Origin: Marinilabiliaceae bacterium UBA5213
GTDB taxonomy: Bacteria; Bacteroidota; Bacteroidia; Bacteroidales; Marinilabiliaceae
NCBI GenBank assembly: GCA_002412555.1
Contig: DHVH01000037.1
Coordinates: 1 to 26,234, forward strand
DNA: 26,234 nucleotides
Reading direction: 5' to 3'
The position numbers and the translations under genes are program-made. Shown in pieces: positions 16,334 to 23,263 of this stretch. Each line of letters opens with the position of its first letter. The stretch's first letter is position 1. The notes below the pieces were generated by a model. The model was not told the DNA's origin. It ran no database searches and saw nothing but the letters and a program-made list of their open reading frames with translations.

Positions 16334-17089
16334 TTAACTGAAGAACATGCCTCCGTTTATGTCAATACATGTTCCGGTAATGTAATCAGAATCATCACAT
16401 GCCAGAAAAGCGACTAAATCTGCAATGTCCCCTGCGTCACCTTCTCTTCTGAGAGGATATACTCCTTTAATCATTCTTTCCCTGTTCTCAGGGGTATTAA
16501 ATCTATCATGGAAAGAAGTAGCAATGGTTCCCGGTGCGATTGAATTCACTCTTATACCATCGGGGCCCAGCTCCTTTGCCATAGAACGTGTAAAAGTGGT
16601 CACTGCACCTTTTGAAGTTGCATATAATGAAGCACCCGGACCTCCTCCATCTCTTGCAGCCAAAGAAGAGAAATTTATAATTGAACTCCCCCTTACAAGA
16701 TAGGGAACAACTTCTTTTGTAAGTAGCCAACAACTCTTAAAGTTGGTATCCATCAAAAGATTATACCATTCTTCATCTTGCTCGGTTATTTTCTTTCTCC
16801 CAAAAATTCCTCCTACTACATTTACCAGCACATGCACCTCATTTCCAAAAGCTTCTACACCTTTTTTCACGAGATTTTTTACACCTTCGGCCTTAGTCAT
16901 ATCACCTTGTACAATAATGCCTTTTCCTCCTGCCTTTTGTACCAAATCCAATGTAGCTGTAGCATCACTCTCACTATCAAAATAATTAATAATTACATTT
17001 GCTCCTTCTGTTGCTAATTTAACAGAAACTGCGCGTCCCAAATCTCTTGCCCCACCCGACACAATAGCCGTCTTACCTTTTAATCTCAT
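16334..17089 (-). CDS. Short-chain dehydrogenase, probable DEH (4-deoxy-L-erythro-5-hexoseulose uronate) reductase
   Basis: The 251-residue classical SDR has nucleotide motif SGGARDLG (11-18; Gly-rich Rossmann turn), a VNVVGG segment in place of NNAG (89-94), catalytic Ser141/142, and Tyr156-Lys160 (YATSK). It ends with ITGTCIDINGGMFFS. In alginate loci such enzymes reduce DEH with NAD(P)H to 2-keto-3-deoxygluconate in the cytoplasm; the substrate is inferred from its place between lyases, a uronate transporter and KdgF. An acidic residue in the NYFDSE segment after beta-2 may bear on NADH versus NADPH use. I use the ATG at 17089; the frame extends to a TTG at 17098. The gap to the transporter gene is 21 bp, so kdgF, the transporter and this gene form one operon. 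Confidence 0.9.
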   Translation of the reverse strand: MRLKGKTAIVSGGARDLGRAVSVKLATEGANVIINYFDSESDATATLDLVQKAGGKGIIVQGDMTKAEGVKNLVKKGVEAFGNEVHVLVNVVGGIFGRKKITEQDEEWYNLLMDTNFKSCWLLTKEVVPYLVRGSSIINFSSLAARDGGGPGASLYATSKGAVTTFTRSMAKELGPDGIRVNSIAPGTIATSFHDRFNTPENRERMIKGVYPLRREGDAGDIADLVAFLACDDSDYITGTCIDINGGMFFS

Positions 17090-17110
17090 AATTTTCAATC
17101 TTTTAATTTG

Positions 17111-18586
17111 TTAATTAGTATTTGGTTTTATTTGTTCTATTTTTCCAACTGTTGCAAATATGGAAATAAGCGACAAGGGTACAAGTACAACGAGAAGTCC
17201 GAATAACAATGGCCAACTTGTTATTTCACCTGCAAATAAAATTGCGATAATGGTACCCAACACGGCAGCAGCTCCGCCCAATCCGGCATCCGAGCCCACA
17301 GATTTTCCTAAGTGAAGGTCACTCGGTAGAGTTTGAATATTCGTCATAGTAAATTGATATCCCCCCAAAACGAATGCCATTAGAATGATAGCAAGAGTGG
17401 CATCAACAGTTAACACGGAACCTATTATTGCCGGAATCATGATTAATCCACCCGTTAAAAGAGCAATCTTTCGCGACTTATTCACGCTGTTCCCTTTTTT
17501 AATAAGGTAACCTGAGAACCAACCTCCAAGCAAGCTCCCAATCATGGCTCCCAAATAAGGGACCCAAGCGGAGAAAGCCAGTTCTTTTATATTTAATTGA
17601 AATTGTGATATTAAATACATGGGCAAATAAGTCACATACATCCACCAAATCGGGTCCAGAAAGAACCTTCCAAGTATTACCGAATAGTTCTTTTTATTGC
17701 TTAGTAATTCTTTCCAACTTTTTCCCTTATCAACAACTGCTGTAACTGCTTCTGGCTGTCCGGAAAGTATATAGTCCTTTTCATTTTCAGTTATCCATGG
17801 ATGCTCCTTTGGACCTTTCTTATTAATGAAAAGCCACGGAATAAGCCATAACAAACCCAAACCGCCAATTATTACAAATGTATATCTCCAACCGACTGAC
17901 AAATAAAGCATTAATATAATAATTGGTGCAAGAATAGACCCAAATGAGGCAGCAGCATTAAATAATCCTTGTGCAAAAGCCCTTTCTTTTTGAGGAAACC
18001 ATTCCGCATTGCTTTTGGTTGTACCGGGCCATGGTCCCGCTTCTCCCAGGCCCAACATCATTCTAAAAAAAGTTAATGATACTTTTCCTCTTGCCAATGA
18101 TGTCAACGCATCGGCGCTACTCCATATCAATACGGATGTAGTAAATCCTTTTCTCGTACCAATTTTATCATACATTTTACCGGAAAAAAGCTGACTTATT
18201 CCATAAGCGATCATGAAAAAGATGGTTATTGTCCCGAGAATATTTTTTGCCGCATTAGATGCCTCTTCTTCACTCAATTCTTCCGAAATGAATCCCAAGT
18301 CATAAGCGATACCTTCTCTGTTTGTAACAATTTGATTATCTTCCTTGAAGTGAATCTTGCCAGCACTCCTTTCAACAATCTTCCCTCTGGAGTTTTTTAA
18401 TAAATAACTATCCGTAGTCGGTGAATATAGGGCTTGATAAGAATCGGAATCATCCAATTTATTCACTAAATTATATTCCACGTTGGCAATCCACATGTAA
18501 TTCAACGTACCCCTATCTAAGTAATTAATTATGGTAATTAACATGATAAGTCCTATAATCCACCATCTTAAACCTTTAATTTTCAT
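17111..18586 (-). CDS. MFS hexuronate/anion:cation symporter (ACS family), DEH importer candidate
   Basis: The 491-residue, roughly 12-helix inner-membrane transporter has ACS/ExuT-type marks: LRWWIIGLIMLITIINYLDR at helix 1, the MFS motif GKMYDKIGTRKG after helix 2, GLGEAGPWPGTTKSNAEWFP at helix 4-5, and a matching loop in the second half (GGWFSGYLIKKGNSVNKSRK). It most likely carries unsaturated monouronates or DEH from periplasm to cytoplasm; the substrate is inferred from neighbours. It is odd in having about 75 polar residues (about 32-107) between helices 1 and 2, where related transporters have a short loop; this predicts a periplasmic insert and explains the extra length over the usual 420-440 residues. 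The gap to kdgF is 12 bp. Confidence 0.93.
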   Translation of the reverse strand: MKIKGLRWWIIGLIMLITIINYLDRGTLNYMWIANVEYNLVNKLDDSDSYQALYSPTTDSYLLKNSRGKIVERSAGKIHFKEDNQIVTNREGIAYDLGFISEELSEEEASNAAKNILGTITIFFMIAYGISQLFSGKMYDKIGTRKGFTTSVLIWSSADALTSLARGKVSLTFFRMMLGLGEAGPWPGTTKSNAEWFPQKERAFAQGLFNAAASFGSILAPIIILMLYLSVGWRYTFVIIGGLGLLWLIPWLFINKKGPKEHPWITENEKDYILSGQPEAVTAVVDKGKSWKELLSNKKNYSVILGRFFLDPIWWMYVTYLPMYLISQFQLNIKELAFSAWVPYLGAMIGSLLGGWFSGYLIKKGNSVNKSRKIALLTGGLIMIPAIIGSVLTVDATLAIILMAFVLGGYQFTMTNIQTLPSDLHLGKSVGSDAGLGGAAAVLGTIIAILFAGEITSWPLLFGLLVVLVPLSLISIFATVGKIEQIKPNTN

Positions 18587-18598
18587 GGAGTGAGATTA

Positions 18599-18943
18599 TT
18601 ATTTTTTAAGAAAATCTTCCCTCATCGGGCTGAACACGTCGATTAGAATACCGGCCTCCAAGCATTTTGCACCATGCAGTACGTTTGGTGCTATATAAAC
18701 ACCATCACCCTCCTCGACTATTTGTTTAACGCCGTCTACCACAAATTCGAAGACACCACTTACCACATATGTGCTTTGTGAATGATAATGTGCATGTTCA
18801 TAGCCAATCGCTCCTTCAGTAAACTTGACTTTAACGAGCATAATCTGCCCGTCATACCCCATTATCTGTCTTTTCATGCCTTCTCCTGCTGATTCCCACA
18901 AGATTTCATCTGCCAATAAAAAATTCCCACTGCTAGTTTTCAT
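18599..18943 (-). CDS. kdgF: KdgF-type cupin, uronate linearisation
   Basis: The 114-residue single-domain cupin carries metal-site motif HAHYHSQ (His50, His52, Gln56) followed by STYVVSGVFEFVVDG, then a second motif IAPNVLHG with His90. The length and motifs fit KdgF, which converts 4,5-unsaturated monouronates released by lyases into linear DEH in the cytoplasm. The ATG at 18943 (MKTSSGNF) is preferred; the frame runs back to a TTG at 18967. It is the first gene of the kdgF-transporter-reductase operon and lies next to the best regulatory site of the locus. Other small cupins share this fold, but the context makes KdgF the clear choice. Confidence 0.9.
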   Translation of the reverse strand: MKTSSGNFLLADEILWESAGEGMKRQIMGYDGQIMLVKVKFTEGAIGYEHAHYHSQSTYVVSGVFEFVVDGVKQIVEEGDGVYIAPNVLHGAKCLEAGILIDVFSPMREDFLKK

Positions 18944-18985
18944 AAGTAAAGTTTTACAATTCGACAATTTTCACGTGTATTCGGT

Positions 18986-19028
18986 CAAATCAATAGAAAA
19001 ATTGGTTGACCAATTATTGGTTATCCAA
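18986..19028 (-). promoter_or_regulatory. Candidate GntR operator(s) and kdgF promoter
   Basis: ATTGGTTGACCAAT (19001-19014) is a perfect palindrome of the form TGGT-N2-ACCA, within the T-N-G-T-N(0-3)-A-C-N-A pattern reported for FadR-subfamily GntR proteins. A weaker copy, TTGG-TTAT-CCAA (19017-19028), is centred 15 bp away. On the minus strand TTGATTTG (18986-18993), one base from TAnnTTTG, lies 8 bp downstream of the palindrome and about 45 bp before the kdgF ATG. The palindrome would therefore cover the -33 region, as expected for a repressor. Binding by the regulator at 6460-7173 is inference. Confidence 0.5.
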
Positions 19029-19108
19029 AATAAGCCAATCTATTTTATATAAAAAAATAAAAATCCAAATTTTATATATATTTAACTTACTGTTCAGTAA
19101 ATTGTCAC

Positions 19109-19390
19109 TTAAAATTGCAATGGTCGGTTTCCTTTTTCTGGGTGCCTGAACAACAAAATAGATAATAATAAAACCTTCACTTGATGCCGACCGGCATACT
19201 GACTGTCCGATACCTCGGTAGCATCGGCCGACAGGAAAGCAATATAGGCTTCCACGACATCGTCCTGCCATTGCGCCGGCAACGGCAAACAAGCGGCCAT
19301 TTTGTCTCTCTTGCCGGCATGTAAATCGTATATCGCACTGTTTATTGCAGGGTTATAAGCAGGCATCATGTTTGTTTTCAAAAATGACAT
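19109..19390 (-). CDS. Doubtful 93-residue ORF
   Basis: An ATG-started frame reads MSFLKTNMMPAYNPAINSAI and later QWQDDVVEAYIAFLSAD, then degrades into basic and hydrophobic sequence (LLLSILLFRHPEKGNRPLQF). The first 60 residues look like plausible protein and the base composition is richer in GC than the flanking spacer; the tail does not look natural. I do not recognise it. It may be a gene fragment with a frameshift or not coding at all. It lies between the alginate locus and the tandem repeat array; 19391-19517 shows nothing else. Confidence 0.25.
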   Translation of the reverse strand: MSFLKTNMMPAYNPAINSAIYDLHAGKRDKMAACLPLPAQWQDDVVEAYIAFLSADATEVSDSQYAGRHQVKVLLLSILLFRHPEKGNRPLQF

Positions 19391-19517
19391 GGTTACTGAA
19401 AACTTGCTACGCTGCGTGGCCTGCTTAATGTAGGGTTTGTCCTCCCGGTCCTTCGTTTGTTTTGTTGCTGAGTTATTCCATCATTCATCCGGAACTACTT
19501 CTATTCTGCTTCAGATA

Positions 19518-19605
19518 TATTCGAACGATATCCGAACAATATCCGAAGAAAGTCCGAAGAATATCCGAACGATAACCGAAGAAAAACCGAAGAAAAACCG
19601 AAGAA
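19518..19605. repeat. Eight tandem copies of an 11-bp repeat (core CCGAA)
   Basis: Units read TATTCGAACGA, TATCCGAACAA, TATCCGAAGAA, AGTCCGAAGAA, TATCCGAACGA, TAACCGAAGAA, AAACCGAAGAA and AAACCGAAGAA without spacers. The core CGAA is invariant and the first three bases vary. The 11-bp period is close to one helical turn and is not a multiple of three, so it is not coding. It abuts the ftsH terminator and lies about 570 bp upstream of kdgF. It lacks the unit size and unique spacers of a CRISPR. Confidence 0.9.
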
Positions 19606-19606
19606 A

Positions 19607-19641
19607 AACAAAGCGAGTATAGATATTATACCCGCTTTGTT
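19607..19641 (-). terminator. Intrinsic terminator of ftsH
   Basis: AACAAAGCGAGTATA (19607-19621) pairs with TATACCCGCTTTGTT (19627-19641) at 14 of 15 positions around a 5-nt loop. On the minus strand the stem is followed by TTTTTC, and it begins 20 bp after the ftsH stop. A shorter T-run on the plus strand makes weak bidirectional action possible. Confidence 0.85.
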
Positions 19642-19660
19642 TTCTATAAATAAGAATCTT

Positions 19661-21568
19661 TTATTCCGTGGGTTGTTGCAGGATTCGCATAAATTCCTCG
19701 CCGGTAATGGTTTCCTTGGTGAGCAGAAATTCGGTCAGCCTGTGCATTGCCGGTTCATTTTCCCGAATGATGTTGCGTGCCTTGTCGTGTTGTGCTGCAA
19801 TGATTTGCCGCACCTCCTCATCGATTTTGGCAGCAGTTTCGGCTGAACAGGCCAGGGAGGTATCAGAACCCAGATAGGGATTGTTGACCGTCTCCAGGGC
19901 CATCATCCCGTATGTGTCGCTCATACCGAAACGGGTAATCATGGCGCGGGCCAGTTTGGTTGCCTGTTCAATGTCGTTCGATGCGCCGGTCGTCACCCTC
20001 GTCAGAATCACCTCCTCGGCAGCACGGCCACCGGTGAGTGTCGTGATCCGATTCAGGATATCTTCTTTGCTCAGCAGATTTTGTTCTTCACTGTCCACCT
20101 GCATCGTATATCCCAGTGCGCCCGATGTACGGGGAATGATGGTTATCTTGTGTACCGGTGCCGAGTGGGTTTGTTTCGCGGCAACCAGGGCATGTCCTAT
20201 TTCATGATAGGCGATGGCTCTCTTTTCTTCGTCCGAGATCACCTTACCCTTGCGTTGTGCACCAGCAATGACGGTTTCAATGCTCTCTTCCAGATCGGCA
20301 GTGGTGACACTGTTGCGTCCCATTTTCACCGCACGCAGGGCGGATTCATTCACAATATTGGCAATTTCAGCACCCGATGAACCGGCTGTGGCACGGGCAA
20401 TGAGATTCACATCGACCTCTTCGTGGTGCACTTTTTTCAGGTGTACCTCCAGGATGGCTTTGCGGCCCGCGAGATCGGGCAACTCCATGCGCACCTGCCG
20501 GTCGAACCGTCCCGGACGGAGCAATGCCTTATCCAGAGACTCGGGGCGGTTTGTGGCACCCAGGATGACCACACCCTTCCTGCCATCGAAGCCATCCATC
20601 TCGGTAAGCAGCTGATTGAGCGTTTGCTCCCGTTCATCGTTGCTCACCATGCCATCGCGCTTTTTCCCAATGGCATCAATCTCATCGATAAAAACAATAC
20701 AGGGTGCTTTTTCACTTGCCTGCTTGAACAAGTCGCGCACCTTGGCGGCACCCATACCGACGAACATCTGCACAAACTCGGAACCCGAGATGGCAAAGAA
20801 GGGAACCTTTGCTTCACCGGCCACAGCGCGTGCTATGAGGGTCTTCCCTGTTCCGGGAGGGCCTACAAGCAATGCCCCTTTGGGCAAGGTGGCACCGATG
20901 GATGCATATTTGTCGGGGTTGTGCAGAAAATCCACAATCTCCATCAGCGACTCTTTGGCTTCATCCTGTCCAGCCACGTCGGCAAAGGTGGTTTTGATCT
21001 CGTCTTCTGCATATATTTTCTCCTTTTTCTCCCCAAACGACATGAAATTACCTCCCATGCCGCCTCTTTTGGCGAGATTCTTCATCATGTAGGTAGCACC
21101 GAAATAGAGCAACAGACCGGGAAGGATCCAGTACATCAAAATATTCATCAACGGCGAATTTTCTTTGGGTATCACCCTTGAGAAGGTGATTTTATCCCCT
21201 TCACCCTGTCCCCGTGCGTAAACCAGCCGGTTTACCAGTTCGGGATCATCCATTTGTCCGGTCTGGTAGATCTGAACTTCTTTTTTCCCTGTGCGGCTGT
21301 TCACCGTCTCCGTTTCGGAAGAAAAATAAACATATCCCTTGTTAATGCTCACCTCCTTCACCAGTCCTTCGTCCACCATGTTGAGAAAAGTGCCGTAATC
21401 TGTTTCTATGATCGACTTCCGTCCCAGTCCGGGAAAAATGAACCAGTTAAATAGCAGCAACAGAAAAAGTGTTCCAAAAAAAGACCACCAATAATTTTTG
21501 TTGTTTTGTCCAAAAAAGATGCCATTGTTTTCCGTGTTGTCCGTCTGCGTTTTCTTCTGCTCTTCCAT
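19661..21568 (-). CDS. ftsH: ATP-dependent zinc metalloprotease FtsH
   Basis: The 635-residue membrane-anchored AAA+ protease degrades misassembled and regulatory membrane or cytoplasmic proteins as a hexamer. Helix 1 is at about 28-47, a periplasmic domain at about 50-138 and helix 2 at about 142-162. The AAA module follows, with Walker A GPPGTGKT (236-243), pore motif FVGMG, Walker B VFIDEID (292-298) and the second region of homology with Arg354/Arg357 (RPGRFDR). The protease domain has zinc site HEIGH (455-459) and third ligand Asp532. It is at the short end for Bacteroidota FtsH, and MGAAKVRDLF replaces the usual VGASRVRDLF, so it could be a second, divergent copy in the genome (inference). 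It is a single-gene unit with its own terminator, richer in GC than the alginate locus. Confidence 0.98.
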   Translation of the reverse strand: MEEQKKTQTDNTENNGIFFGQNNKNYWWSFFGTLFLLLLFNWFIFPGLGRKSIIETDYGTFLNMVDEGLVKEVSINKGYVYFSSETETVNSRTGKKEVQIYQTGQMDDPELVNRLVYARGQGEGDKITFSRVIPKENSPLMNILMYWILPGLLLYFGATYMMKNLAKRGGMGGNFMSFGEKKEKIYAEDEIKTTFADVAGQDEAKESLMEIVDFLHNPDKYASIGATLPKGALLVGPPGTGKTLIARAVAGEAKVPFFAISGSEFVQMFVGMGAAKVRDLFKQASEKAPCIVFIDEIDAIGKKRDGMVSNDEREQTLNQLLTEMDGFDGRKGVVILGATNRPESLDKALLRPGRFDRQVRMELPDLAGRKAILEVHLKKVHHEEVDVNLIARATAGSSGAEIANIVNESALRAVKMGRNSVTTADLEESIETVIAGAQRKGKVISDEEKRAIAYHEIGHALVAAKQTHSAPVHKITIIPRTSGALGYTMQVDSEEQNLLSKEDILNRITTLTGGRAAEEVILTRVTTGASNDIEQATKLARAMITRFGMSDTYGMMALETVNNPYLGSDTSLACSAETAAKIDEEVRQIIAAQHDKARNIIRENEPAMHRLTEFLLTKETITGEEFMRILQQPTE

Positions 21569-21783
21569 ATTGTGTAATTTTAAATTGAATGCTGTCCCAA
21601 GCTTTGCAAAGATTCCAGCGCTTCATACAGGAATCATGCAAATTATGTGGCTAATTTACAGCATATAGAGCAATAAGTGTGCCAAAGTGGGTTGATTTTT
21701 GAACCATAAATATTTGAAGACGTTAAATAGATGCAAGATTATTTGGAACAAACCGGTACGACAAGCTGGGTGCACAATTGAAA

Positions 21784-21879
21784 ATGAGGGAACGGTCTGG
21801 GATTATTGCTCGGAGATCATTGGATAATATTGATGACGCACTGCTGATTCAGGTACAACAATTTTACACATCACAATGA
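21784..21879 (+). CDS. Possible 31-residue leader ORF overlapping the Crp/Fnr gene
   Basis: ATG at 21784 opens a frame reading MRERSGIIARRSLDNIDDAL, then LIQVQQFYTSQ and TGA at 21877-21879, which overlaps the Crp/Fnr start as ATGA. The frame is open for a further 18 codons upstream without an ATG. The 4-base overlap suggests translational coupling or the relic of an earlier gene. Nothing else supports it. The remainder of the gap, 21569-21783, shows no gene. Confidence 0.2.
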   Translation: MRERSGIIARRSLDNIDDALLIQVQQFYTSQ

Positions 21880-22466
21880 CTGATACACAGAAAACCGAAG
21901 ACAACAAGCTGCTTTATTATTTTAAAAAGTGGACGGTGATAACCCCCGAAGACGAGTCGGTTATCCTTTCGGCTTTTGAACCGTGCTTCATCGGGAAAAA
22001 GAAAGAGCTGCTGGTGTCGGGTAAGACCTGCAAATACCTCTATTTTATTACCACGGGCTGTTTACGCTCTTTTTATATCGATTCAAAAGGGACTGAACAC
22101 ATCTACCAGATCAGGATGGACAACAGCTGGATCAGTGATCTGGAGAGTTTCTTCACACAAAAACCGTCCAAATACAATATTGAAGCACTTGAGGATACGC
22201 AGATGCTGCGTATTTCCTACAAACGGCTGGATCAGTTGTATGAGGAAGTGCCAAAGCTTGAAAGATATTTCCGCATCCTTTTTCAGAAGGCATACATCAA
22301 CGCACTGAAACGGCTCAATGCAAACATGTGGGAAACGGCCATGGATCGTTACAACGACATGTTGAAAGAGAATCCCATGATGTTTCAGCGGGTCCCTTTG
22401 GTTTATATTGCCTCCTACCTGGGCATTACACCGGAAAGTTTGAGCAGAATCAGAAAAAGAATTTAA
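21876..22466 (+). CDS. Crp/Fnr-family transcriptional regulator
   Basis: The 196-residue protein has a cyclic-nucleotide-binding-like beta-roll at about 25-115 (FIGKKKELLVSGKTCKYLYF, then ITTGCLRSFYIDSKG), the long dimerisation helix at about 125-150, and a helix-turn-helix at the extreme C-terminus (VPLVYIASYLGITPESLSRIRKRI). It ends on the recognition helix, as is usual for short Bacteroidota members. The cAMP-binding RS pair and the Fnr cysteine cluster are not evident, so the signal is unknown. Two plus-strand genes follow (YceI and a quinone-oxidoreductase-like protein) after a 153-bp gap with its own -7 box; the arrangement suggests this protein controls them, perhaps in redox stress (inference). 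Confidence 0.93.
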   Translation: MTDTQKTEDNKLLYYFKKWTVITPEDESVILSAFEPCFIGKKKELLVSGKTCKYLYFITTGCLRSFYIDSKGTEHIYQIRMDNSWISDLESFFTQKPSKYNIEALEDTQMLRISYKRLDQLYEEVPKLERYFRILFQKAYINALKRLNANMWETAMDRYNDMLKENPMMFQRVPLVYIASYLGITPESLSRIRKRI

Positions 22467-22520
22467 TTCATATCGTTTATTTCTTAACATAGATCAAGTG
22501 TCGGAGGCCTGGCACCATGC

Positions 22521-22528
22521 TACCTTTG
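22521..22528 (+). promoter_or_regulatory. Candidate -7 box for the YceI gene
   Basis: TACCTTTG is an exact TAnnTTTG match about 92 bp before the YceI ATG, giving a leader of roughly 85 nt. An ATCAA half-site (22493-22497), as seen in Crp/Fnr-type operators, lies 24 bp upstream, but no partner TTGAT is present. There is no clear -33 TTG. Confidence 0.4.
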
Positions 22529-22619
22529 TGTTGTAATAATTAAAAAACAATACAAAATTAAACAGGTTGAAACGGACAGTCGGATCTGAGAAGTTTCACC
22601 CACAAAAACTAAAAAACGT

Positions 22620-23186
22620 ATGAAGACAATTAATTTATTGGCAATCCTTTTATTGGCAGGAACATTATCGGCATGGGCACAAAAAAGTGAAATCGATCTG
22701 AGTAAATCACAGGTTCTATGGACCGGAAAAAAGATTGGCGGGGCACACAATGGAAAAATTCAGATACAGAGCGGGACTTTTGAATTAAAGAACGGTGAGA
22801 TCGTAAGCGGAAATGTGGTGATCGACATGAACAGTATCACCAATGACGACCTGAAAGATGCAGGCTACAACAAACAGCTGGTGGATCACTTGAAATCGGA
22901 CGATTTCTTTGGCGCAAGCAATTACCCCACTTCCACATTTAAAATAACCAAGGCAGGTAAGTTTAGCGCAGACAAGGCGGTCGTTACCGGCTTGCTGACG
23001 ATTAAGGGGAAGACGGAGAAAGTATCGTTTGTGGTAAACAGGAAAGGAAATGTTTACGCAACTCAACTGAAGGTAGACCGCTCAAAATTTGGTGTACGCT
23101 ATGGCTCCAAATCATTTTTCATCAACCTGGGTGACAAAGTGATTGATGACATCTTCACGCTGGACATCAAACTGGTACTGAAATAA
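22620..23186 (+). CDS. YceI-family periplasmic lipocalin-like protein
   Basis: The 188-residue protein has a signal peptide (cleavage after LSAWA, near residue 20) and then the YceI antiparallel beta-barrel: SEIDLSKSQVLWTGKKIGGAH near the start, GEIVSGNVVIDMNSITNDDL, LVDHLKSDDFFGASNYPTST and the final FTLDIKLVLK. YceI proteins bind amphiphilic or isoprenoid molecules such as quinone precursors, and some respond to acid or oxidative stress. The next gene encodes a quinone-oxidoreductase-like protein, 77 bp away, making a quinone or redox theme plausible but unproven. Confidence 0.93.
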   Translation: MKTINLLAILLLAGTLSAWAQKSEIDLSKSQVLWTGKKIGGAHNGKIQIQSGTFELKNGEIVSGNVVIDMNSITNDDLKDAGYNKQLVDHLKSDDFFGASNYPTSTFKITKAGKFSADKAVVTGLLTIKGKTEKVSFVVNRKGNVYATQLKVDRSKFGVRYGSKSFFINLGDKVIDDIFTLDIKLVLK

Positions 23187-23263
23187 AACAATCGACACAG
23201 GATGGCTGTTTAATATTGAAGTGGCAACCGGTACGAAAAAAACAAACAATAAAAATCAAACAA

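Noticed and set aside
19518..19605. CRISPR array
   Set aside because: The unit is 11 bp with no unique spacers and no cas genes nearby; it is a simple tandem repeat.
19437..19622. 61-residue plus-strand ORF ending in a Lys/Glu-rich tail
   Set aside because: The tail is just translation of the 11-bp tandem repeats, whose period is not a multiple of three, and the region contains the ftsH terminator stem.
20423..21181. 252-residue plus-strand ORF
   Set aside because: It is antisense to the conserved AAA domain of ftsH, and long shadow frames are expected in GC-rich coding sequence.
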